From: Candidatus Nanosynbacter sp. TM7-075
Lineage (GTDB): Bacteria > Patescibacteriota > Saccharimonadia > Saccharimonadales > Saccharimonadaceae
Assembly (NCBI RefSeq): GCF_022828255.1
Contig: NZ_JAJQJW010000002.1
Span: 248,001 to 312,000 of the forward strand
Length of the DNA: 64,000 nt
Direction of reading: 5' to 3'
Part shown: piece after piece, positions 57,154 through 64,000 of the stretch
How the letters are laid out: each line of letters opens with the position of its first letter
Numbering within the stretch: the first letter of the stretch is position 1
Position numbers and translations under genes: made by a program
The notes under the pieces: model-generated
What the model saw: the letters and a program-made list of their open reading frames with translations, nothing else
Database searches by the model: none
Told to the model about the DNA's origin: nothing

Positions 57154-58005
57154 TTAGGCGTTGTTTGAGATGTATTGCCTTAAGTCTTCCTCCCAGTTAC
57201 GGCTTTGAAATCCTGTAGAGTGTAGTTTATCTAGACTCATATCACTATTGAGCGGTCGTGGCGCAACTCCAGGCTTGTTGGCAAAATATTCTGCGGTAGT
57301 TGTATTAGAAACGATTAAGTCTTTATGATTAGATAATTCAAATATTTTTCTAGTAATGTCTGCCCAAGAAGCGAGTGGTCCGTCATTCGTTGCATTGTAA
57401 GTTCCGAATGGAGCCTTAGTTGACAATAAATGATCTATAATACGCACTAGCTCACTAGTGAACGTTAAGCGACCTATTTGGTCATTAACAACGGTTGGCG
57501 AGATGTTTTTTTCCGCCAATCCTAGCATGGTGCGAACAAAATTTTTGCCTTCACCAATTACCCATGTGGATCGAAGTAGATAGAAGCGGTCTAATTGTTC
57601 AACTAATAGATCTCCCGCAGCCTTACTCTGACCATAGACACTAAGCGGACTAAGTGGCTCGTCCTCTGTGTGGGGTTTTTGGGTTCCGTCGAATACGTAA
57701 TCGCTGGAAATGTGAACCATTGTCATATCATATTTTCGGCATACTCGAGTAAGGTTAGACACCGCAGACGCATTAACCTTCCAAGACGCTACGCGACCTT
57801 CTTCGGTTTCTGCTCCATCGACATTAGTAAAGGCAGCAGCGTTAAGTACAATATCAATGTTGGACCAGTCGAAAGACTCAACTGACTCTAAGTCTGTGAT
57901 ATCAAGAGTGTCAATGTCAGCAGATTTGGCGTTAGGATATTGTCTTTGTAGGGCTAATCCTAGTTGTCCGTTAGCACCAATAATGAAAATTTTATTATCG
58001 TCCAT
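57154..58005 (-). CDS. rmlD: dTDP-4-dehydrorhamnose reductase RmlD
   Basis: Last step of the pathway, reducing dTDP-4-dehydrorhamnose with NAD(P)H. The 283 residues show the cofactor motif IIGANGQLGLALQ, NAAAFTNVDGAETEEGRVASWKVNASAVSNL, the HISSDYVFDGTQ strand, active-site YGQSKAAGD (Y-x-x-x-K) and RPLNSDMSLDKL near the end. It starts 4 bases after rmlC. Confidence 0.95.
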   Translation of the reverse strand: MDDNKIFIIGANGQLGLALQRQYPNAKSADIDTLDITDLESVESFDWSNIDIVLNAAAFTNVDGAETEEGRVASWKVNASAVSNLTRVCRKYDMTMVHISSDYVFDGTQKPHTEDEPLSPLSVYGQSKAAGDLLVEQLDRFYLLRSTWVIGEGKNFVRTMLGLAEKNISPTVVNDQIGRLTFTSELVRIIDHLLSTKAPFGTYNATNDGPLASWADITRKIFELSNHKDLIVSNTTTAEYFANKPGVAPRPLNSDMSLDKLHSTGFQSRNWEEDLRQYISNNA

Positions 58006-58009
58006 AATT

Positions 58010-58576
58010 TTATACCTCCATAGGAATTACATTACTTAATAGTGGATGTGCGGCATCTTTTTCAGAAATAATTGCTTGATCTTTATCAATTGGCCAGTTG
58101 ATTTTTAGTTCTGGATCAAATAAATTAACAAAAGTATATTTAGTATCCGGGAACCAATGAGCGTCAACTAGATATGTGTAGGCGACATTATCATCAAGTG
58201 TTTGATAGCCGTTAGCTACACCCTTAGGAACGAAAATTGCCGTACCCGGATTAATCTCGTGAGTGAAAACTCGGCCGAAGCTATCTCCTTTACGAAGGTC
58301 ACACCAAGCCCCAAAAACACGCCCATTGGCTGTTGAAATGAATTTGTTCCAAGGCTCAGCATGAAGACCGCGTGTGGCGCCAGTTTTGTCATTGAAGCTG
58401 ATATTGTTTTGTACGATATTGAACGATGGCAAACCTAAGGCTTCCATTTTTTCTTTTTGATAATTCTCTTTGAACCAGCCGCGATTGTCGCCATGTACGG
58501 GTAATTTGATGACAAATAACCCTGGAATTGACGATTCAGTGACTGTAAGTTCATTGTAGTCAGTTGGGTCAAACAT
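58010..58576 (-). CDS. rmlC: dTDP-4-dehydrorhamnose 3,5-epimerase RmlC
   Basis: Cupin-fold epimerase of 188 residues acting third in the pathway. DNRGWFKENYQKEKMEALGL and NNISFNDKTGATRGLHAEPWNKFI include the catalytic His in RGLH. VFGAWCDLRKGDSFG, VFVPKGVANGYQTL and the catalytic-base region AYTYLVDAHWFP follow. The RGLHAEPWNKF form, rather than RGLHYQ, marks a sub-branch of the family. It lies 2 bases after rmlB. Confidence 0.93.
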   Translation of the reverse strand: MFDPTDYNELTVTESSIPGLFVIKLPVHGDNRGWFKENYQKEKMEALGLPSFNIVQNNISFNDKTGATRGLHAEPWNKFISTANGRVFGAWCDLRKGDSFGRVFTHEINPGTAIFVPKGVANGYQTLDDNVAYTYLVDAHWFPDTKYTFVNLFDPELKINWPIDKDQAIISEKDAAHPLLSNVIPMEV

Positions 58577-58578
58577 AA

Positions 58579-59615
<1,037 letters not shown>

Positions 59616-59639
59616 AGAGAAGTTATAGAGGAGGATATT

Positions 59640-60077
59640 ATGAAAGTTGTAATTGTTAGCGGCTATTTTAATCCATTACACGGTGGGCATTTAGATATGA
59701 TCGAGGCAGCTGCAAAAATGGGTGATTATTTGATTGTAGTGGTGAATAACGACAAACAGCAATTGCTAAAAAAAGGAAAAATTATCCTTAATGAAGAAAA
59801 TCGACTCCGTTTAATGCGAGCATTAAAAGGCGTGGATCAGGTGATGCTTTCTATTGATGAGAATCCTCCGGTTACGGAAACCTTAGAAATGATTGCTCGG
59901 CAATATCCGGGATGTCAATTGGTGTTTGCAAATGGTGGCGATAGGTCAGCACCGGAAGTTGTTCCAGAGCGTGATGTTTGCGAAAAGTACAACATTGAAA
60001 TGGTCTATGGAGTTGGCGGCTCAAATAAAGCAGACTCGTCTACTCGAATTAATCAAGCTACCGGACAGGAAAATTAA
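59640..60077 (+). CDS. Cytidylyltransferase-like nucleotidyltransferase
   Basis: 145-residue enzyme of the HxGH nucleotidyltransferase superfamily (GCT/TagD/HldE-C type). The motif is SGYFNPLHGGHLDMIEAAAKMGD, followed by LIVVVNNDKQQLLKKGKIILNEENRLRLMRAL. The second conserved region is reduced to STRINQATGQEN. In surface-polymer clusters these make CDP-glycerol or ADP-heptose-like donors. Which one applies is unclear; a CDP-activated alditol would fit teichoic-acid-like polymer, but no partner genes are visible. GGAGG lies 6 bases before the ATG. Confidence 0.86.
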   Translation: MKVVIVSGYFNPLHGGHLDMIEAAAKMGDYLIVVVNNDKQQLLKKGKIILNEENRLRLMRALKGVDQVMLSIDENPPVTETLEMIARQYPGCQLVFANGGDRSAPEVVPERDVCEKYNIEMVYGVGGSNKADSSTRINQATGQEN

Positions 60078-60079
60078 CC

Positions 60080-61177
60080 TCAACTTTTTCGACCATATTT
60101 TTCATATACAGCCAAAGTCTGCTCGGCCATGCGCTGCCATGAAAATATCTTAACGTGTTTCTTGCCTTTTTTAATGAGTTCATTGCGCAATTTGTCGTCA
60201 GATAAGATGTCGTCGATTGATTTTGCTATATCCTTGACGCTGAAAGGATCAAAATAGTGAGCAGCATCGCCGTGAGTTTCTGGTAAGCAAGTGGCCGTAC
60301 TCGAAGCGACTGGCGCGCCGTGTAGCATTGCCTCTAGCCCTGGCAGACCAAATCCTTCACTGAGCGAAGGGAAGCAATAAACTGCCGTATTTTCATACAT
60401 CCAGCGCAATTGCTCGTCTGATATAAAGCCTGTAAACACAACGTTTTTAATTCCGTGCTCATTTACATATGTCTCGTGGCGAGCGTAATTACTATCTTTT
60501 TTACCCGCCAAAGCCAGCGTTAAATCTGGATATTTTTTCTGCAACAAGGCAAACGCGTCAATTAGTCGTCGAAGGTTTTTATGTGGCGTTGGTCTACCGA
60601 TATACATAATGAATTTTTTACCAATCAACTCATCAACAGGTTCGTTGCCTTTTGGTAATTCATCCGCAGACTCCAAAGTTACAGTAATTTTCTCTGGGTT
60701 TACGCCGGTGAATTTAATCAAATCATTTTTTACGAAGTTAGAAATTGTGATGATGTGCGAAGATTTTCTGGCAACTTTTTTATTGACCCATTTGTAAATT
60801 TGTTGCTTAATCCAGAAAACGACAGGATTTTTATCTGGATTCCTGAATCTAACAGTAGTCAAATCTTGCATTGTAGTAACAACTGGACTGGAATTATACC
60901 AAACAGGCTGCTGAACCATCGCAAAATGAACTAAGTCTGGATGGAGGCTTTCAAGTTGTTTTTTAAAGCCGATTTGCTCAGCGAAAGTGTATTCTTTGTA
61001 GGGACAAACGACTTTTTTAAAGCGCGGATTGCTCGGCTGCCAACTATCAAAATCTTTTGGCTTGAGTAAGATAACATAATCGTTTTTATTGTCAATTTTC
61101 TGCAAATAATGAATCAGCCGTTCGATGTAGCGACCAGTGCTAGTCCTTAATGTTCGGGCGTCAATTACGATTTTCAC
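60080..61177 (-). CDS. GT4-family glycosyltransferase, GTG start
   Basis: Retaining GT-B-fold sugar transferase of about 365 residues. The N-terminus begins KIVIDARTLRTSTGRYIERLIHYL. The C-terminal half has FIMYIGRPTPHKNLRRLIDAFALL, the GFISDEQLRWMYENTAVYCFPSLSEGFGLPGLEAMLHGAPV segment with E-x-F-G-L-P-x-x-E, and SSTATCLPETHGDAA. I choose the GTG at 61177, 8 bases after GGAAGGA, although a longer frame begins at 61204. The start overlaps the upstream GT4 gene by 17 bases. Donor and acceptor unknown. Confidence 0.91.
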   Translation of the reverse strand: MKIVIDARTLRTSTGRYIERLIHYLQKIDNKNDYVILLKPKDFDSWQPSNPRFKKVVCPYKEYTFAEQIGFKKQLESLHPDLVHFAMVQQPVWYNSSPVVTTMQDLTTVRFRNPDKNPVVFWIKQQIYKWVNKKVARKSSHIITISNFVKNDLIKFTGVNPEKITVTLESADELPKGNEPVDELIGKKFIMYIGRPTPHKNLRRLIDAFALLQKKYPDLTLALAGKKDSNYARHETYVNEHGIKNVVFTGFISDEQLRWMYENTAVYCFPSLSEGFGLPGLEAMLHGAPVASSTATCLPETHGDAAHYFDPFSVKDIAKSIDDILSDDKLRNELIKKGKKHVKIFSWQRMAEQTLAVYEKYGRKS

Positions 61178-62306
61178 GATAATGTTCCTTCCATGATTTA
61201 TCAACTATATTTTTTATCGCTTTATGGAAAATTGCAGCTGAAAATTCGTTTGCTGTGGCTGAGATTCTTGTTGGTGAAACTTTTTTCCCTGGGAGTTTCT
61301 CTAAGGTTTCTATCAGTGAAGAATCTGTTTGCTCAGAAAAGAACCAACCATTTTTCTCAGATTTTATATAATCAAGCGCGCCGCCAGCTTCATATGCAAC
61401 CACTGGAATACCAGATGCCAACGCTTCGACTGGCGCAATTCCGAAATCTTCGTGTGAACAAAAAATAAACAAATCTGCTTTTTTAATATATTTTTCTCGC
61501 GTGGCATTATCAACGAATCCTAAGAAATTAGTATGTTTATCGGCGATATTCTTCAGGCTGTCAACGTCTGGACCTTTTCCGATAATATCTAATTGCCAGC
61601 CAAGTTTCTGACAAGCCTTAATAGCGACATCAAGTCGTTTCATCGGCACAATTCGCCCCCAAATCAGACAGCGAGGATTCTTTGGGATGGACGTTTGCTT
61701 GCGATTCTTAGCAAGTGGCGAGAAGCTCGATACGTCAATTGGCGGAAAAATAACCGTACTTTTTCGCTGGTAAAACTCTTCAATATCAGCCTGAATTCCC
61801 GTAGAGTTGGCGATAAAAACATCAACTTGCTGAGCGGCATTGAAATCTCGTTTTTTCAGTGGTCGGACTAGGATTTTTAAGCCTAGTCGCGCCAGCCATT
61901 GTGGGCGAAAACTTGGTCGTTTGATATATTCGTCATAATGTCGCCAATAAAAATGCGTCGGTGTGTGGCAATAGCAAATATGAAGTTGATCTGGTCTGGA
62001 TTTGCGGACGAATTTTGCCTCGCCATTTCCCGAACTGGAGATAATAATGTCAAATTCACTAAGATCAAGCTTAGCGAACCACCACTGTCTAAGAAGCGGC
62101 AGTAATCGTCGAATTTTTGAAAATGGCCATCGTTGTAAATAGCCGGTAACGACTTTGTTGTCTAATCTTTCTCGCCATTCATCGCTGCAAAAAGAAGTGT
62201 AAATTGGCGCATCTGGGTATAATTTGTGAATTTCCAAGACGACTTTTTCGGCTCCGCCTCCGTAAATCCAGTCGTGAACTATGACAATTTTTGGCTTACT
62301 CATCAA
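61161..62306 (-). CDS. GT4-family glycosyltransferase (mannosyltransferase-like)
   Basis: 381-residue GT-B enzyme. KIVIVHDWIYGGGAEKVVLEIHKLYPDAPIYTSF is the classical N-terminal motif of WbaZ/WcaI-like mannosyltransferases. CYCHTPTHFYWRHYDEY, CLIWGRIVPMKRLDVAIKACQKLG, and ADLFIFCSHEDFGIAPVEALASGIPVVAYEAGGALDYI (E-x7-E type donor site) follow. No signal peptide. It overlaps the initiating glycosylphosphotransferase gene upstream by 4 bases, suggesting it adds the second or third sugar. Confidence 0.92.
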   Translation of the reverse strand: MMSKPKIVIVHDWIYGGGAEKVVLEIHKLYPDAPIYTSFCSDEWRERLDNKVVTGYLQRWPFSKIRRLLPLLRQWWFAKLDLSEFDIIISSSGNGEAKFVRKSRPDQLHICYCHTPTHFYWRHYDEYIKRPSFRPQWLARLGLKILVRPLKKRDFNAAQQVDVFIANSTGIQADIEEFYQRKSTVIFPPIDVSSFSPLAKNRKQTSIPKNPRCLIWGRIVPMKRLDVAIKACQKLGWQLDIIGKGPDVDSLKNIADKHTNFLGFVDNATREKYIKKADLFIFCSHEDFGIAPVEALASGIPVVAYEAGGALDYIKSEKNGWFFSEQTDSSLIETLEKLPGKKVSPTRISATANEFSAAIFHKAIKNIVDKSWKEHYRENRN

Positions 62307-63724
62307 TTATCTTTCTGGAAAATAACCAAGCAGGTTTTTAATAAAATCGTGATGTCCAGCCAGAGACTCCAGTTTTGAACATAATATAAGTCAATTCGTC
62401 GCCGTTCTTCAAAGCTGATGCTGCGTCGGCCGGATACTACAGCCAGTCCAGTGAGTCCTGATTTGACCGCTAATAAAACGTGTTTTTTGTCGTAGGCGCT
62501 TAATTCGTGCGGCACCAGCGCTCGCGGTCCGACCAGGCTGATATCTCCTTTAACGACGTTGAATAACTGCGGTAATTCATCAAGGCTAAATCGACGAATA
62601 AATCGACCAACTGGCGTCACGCGAAAATCATGATCAAGTTTGTCGCCGTTTTTACGGTATTCTTCAATTAGTTCGGGCTTACCGACCATTCGAAACACTT
62701 CTTCGTCGGTTTTGCCATCAAACTTTGCGTAATGCGAGCGGAATTTGTAGACCTTAAACGGTCGATTGTAGCGAGTGAGGCGTTTTTGCTGTTTGCCGTG
62801 CATTAAAATCGGTCCCGCCGGGTCGCTGATTTTTACGGCAATTGCCACCAAAAGCATAATTGGCGAGGTGATGATAATTCCAATTGTCCCACCTACAATG
62901 TCCATAATCCGCTTAACAATTCGCCCATAGCCCATTAACGGTGTCGGATGAGTGTGAATTAGCGGCACGGAGTCGATGATATCAATAGTGTGTTTGGTGG
63001 TCATAATTCCGTCAAATTCTGGTGCTTGATAAAAATCCAGATAATGTTTCTGGGCAATTTGATAATGTTCGCTAACGTTTTTTGAGTCGGTTTGGATGAT
63101 GACGTCAATTTTATCCCTGGTGAGCGCCGATTCTAATGACAAGCGTCGAAGCTTTTTTAATTCAATAGGAATGAACTGGGTTTGCGCAACAATTCCGCTA
63201 ATCTTAAAGCCAGTTAACGGATTAGTCTCTATAAAATCAGCCAAAACGTGAGTTAAATCACAATTGCCAATTAATATAACACGACGCGCACCCAAACCGC
63301 GCTTTAATAGCTTCAGGCGAACAATATTGGCAGCGCTGCGGAAAATCATTAGTAAGATGAAGCCAATTACAGTGGCATAACCAGCGACGAGTTTGGCTGG
63401 AAATAACGGAGTGTTGGTAAAGAACGTCACAGAAATCATAATCATAATTCCAGTGATTGACGCCAAAAGTATTCGTCCGAAGTTTCGCAATGGGTGCGTG
63501 TAAATCTCTCGGTCGTATAAGCCAAAGAAATAGAACATCACGATCCACAACGGCAACGTCATAAAGATGGAAGTGATAAAATCTATAGCATTGATGCTGA
63601 TATGGAATGGCCTAGGATCTAGGGAAATTCGCAAAATATAGGCAATAGTAAATGCACTCAATAAAGCTAAGATATCAAGGACGACTAGAACAATTTTGAA
63701 GTAAAAATCAGACTTTTTCCGCAT
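62303..63724 (-). CDS. Initiating polyprenyl glycosylphosphotransferase (WbaP/WcaJ-like)
   Basis: Membrane enzyme that transfers a sugar-1-phosphate to undecaprenyl phosphate to start repeat-unit assembly. The 473 residues have four N-terminal membrane helices, a soluble nucleotide-binding-like region (LLKRGLGARRVILIGNCDLTHVLADFIE), a fifth helix, and the C-terminal catalytic domain: KRIMDIVGGTIGIIITSPIMLLVAIAVK, KVYKFRSHYA, RVTPVGRFIRRFSLDELPQLFNVVKGDISLVGPRA and SGLTGLAVVSGR. The substrate is not predictable. The gene is followed by two GT4 genes with overlapping ends. Confidence 0.95.
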   Translation of the reverse strand: MRKKSDFYFKIVLVVLDILALLSAFTIAYILRISLDPRPFHISINAIDFITSIFMTLPLWIVMFYFFGLYDREIYTHPLRNFGRILLASITGIMIMISVTFFTNTPLFPAKLVAGYATVIGFILLMIFRSAANIVRLKLLKRGLGARRVILIGNCDLTHVLADFIETNPLTGFKISGIVAQTQFIPIELKKLRRLSLESALTRDKIDVIIQTDSKNVSEHYQIAQKHYLDFYQAPEFDGIMTTKHTIDIIDSVPLIHTHPTPLMGYGRIVKRIMDIVGGTIGIIITSPIMLLVAIAVKISDPAGPILMHGKQQKRLTRYNRPFKVYKFRSHYAKFDGKTDEEVFRMVGKPELIEEYRKNGDKLDHDFRVTPVGRFIRRFSLDELPQLFNVVKGDISLVGPRALVPHELSAYDKKHVLLAVKSGLTGLAVVSGRRSISFEERRRIDLYYVQNWSLWLDITILLKTCLVIFQKDN

Positions 63725-64000
63725 AATCTCTGGGGTAATTATACAAAAATATGCCGATTATAGCAAAACAATGAATCGTATTTATGAAGCTACCAAAAAA
63801 CCAGAAATGCACAAACATCGCGATGGTTAGCGATAAGATAAATTGAGCTTTAATTTTACGGATATTTTTTATGGCGAAAAATATGATTATCAATGGGGTA
63901 ATTAGAAGGGTGAATAGCCCGATGATTCCCATTCCGCTAAGCAATAATATGTAAAAAACGTAGACCGTTTGGTCTGCTGGGACGTTTATATGAAGGTGTT
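63708..64000 (-). CDS. C-terminal end of a probable O-antigen polymerase/ligase, cut by window edge
   Basis: The frame is open to the window edge and ends at 63708. Reading from the edge: HLHINVPADQTVYVFYILLL, then SGMGIIGLFTLLITPLIIIFF and two more hydrophobic stretches. H-x-H followed by an x-x-G-x-x-G-L-F helix matches the end of Wzy/WaaL-type membrane proteins. At least ~97 residues are seen. Its end overlaps the glycosylphosphotransferase gene start by 17 bases, so it belongs to the same operon. An apparent short frame starting at 63944 is only part of it. Confidence 0.68.
   Translation of the reverse strand, partial: HLHINVPADQTVYVFYILLLSGMGIIGLFTLLITPLIIIFFAIKNIRKIKAQFILSLTIAMFVHFWFFGSFINTIHCFAIIGIFLYNYPRDYAEKV

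Noticed and set aside
63708..63944. A separate 78-residue protein
   Set aside because: The frame is open past 63944 to the window edge with matching membrane-protein content, so it is the end of a longer gene.

Overview
This 64 kb window looks like the replication-origin region of a member of Candidatus Saccharibacteria (TM7, Patescibacteria). The assignment is an inference from gene content and style. The genome is compact, with genes touching or overlapping. There is a monoderm-type type IV secretion cluster (PrgI, VirB4, two VirB6-like proteins and many small VirB2/TrbC-like proteins), a minimal chaperone set, short Mur ligases, a VanZ-RDD protein and many wall-polysaccharide genes. TGA is used as a stop codon (for example at the ends of the genes finishing at 22066 and 33029), which argues against the TGA=Gly code of SR1/Gracilibacteria.

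Region 1-15 kb is housekeeping. It holds groES-groEL under a perfect CIRCE element, an unknown two-gene unit containing a nuclease-like protein, murF and murE (convergent), tsaD, a FemAB-type transferase, valS, a VanZ-RDD membrane protein, four tRNA genes (Ser-UGA, Ser-GCU, Arg-GCG, Ser-CGA), rlmH, comF and hsp20.

Region 12.2-34.3 kb is the T4SS-like system. One pilin-like gene stands alone at 12.2 kb. Six more lie in tandem on the minus strand (15.3-17.65 kb). A plus-strand run (18-34.3 kb) follows: a lipoprotein, two large VirB6-like membrane proteins, PrgI, a VirB4 split into two proteins, a membrane protein fused to an M15 D,D-carboxypeptidase, a secreted lysozyme-plus-cysteine-peptidase protein, and three small membrane-anchored proteins. 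It plausibly builds a secretion or attachment apparatus with its own peptidoglycan hydrolases. No VirD4 or VirB11 is in the window.

Region 34.3-39.2 kb is the origin: dnaN and dnaA on the minus strand, rpmH, rnpA, yidC and jag on the plus strand. DnaA boxes (TTTTCCACA) lie on both sides of dnaA, giving a bipartite oriC. The T4SS run therefore points toward the origin and is head-on to replication.

Region 39.1-64 kb is a surface polysaccharide island, visibly AT-richer at 41.5-49.9 kb. It contains two GtrA/GT2 flippase-type pairs, a Wzm/Wzt ABC exporter with a two-domain glycosyltransferase, a secreted lysozyme-like repeat protein, a large membrane protein, an unusual-sugar cassette (aminotransferase, dehydrogenase, ATP-grasp, epimerase, HAD), the dTDP-rhamnose genes, a cytidylyltransferase-like protein, two GT4 enzymes, an initiating polyprenyl glycosylphosphotransferase and the end of a probable O-antigen polymerase or ligase.

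A recurring feature is an extended -10 promoter (TGnTATAAT) only 5-10 bases before a start codon with no ribosome-binding site. This suggests that many first-in-operon genes are transcribed without a leader, while operon-internal genes carry ordinary AGGAGG-type sites. No CRISPR array, insertion sequence, integrase or rRNA gene was seen, and no gene-free stretch exceeds 300 bases.
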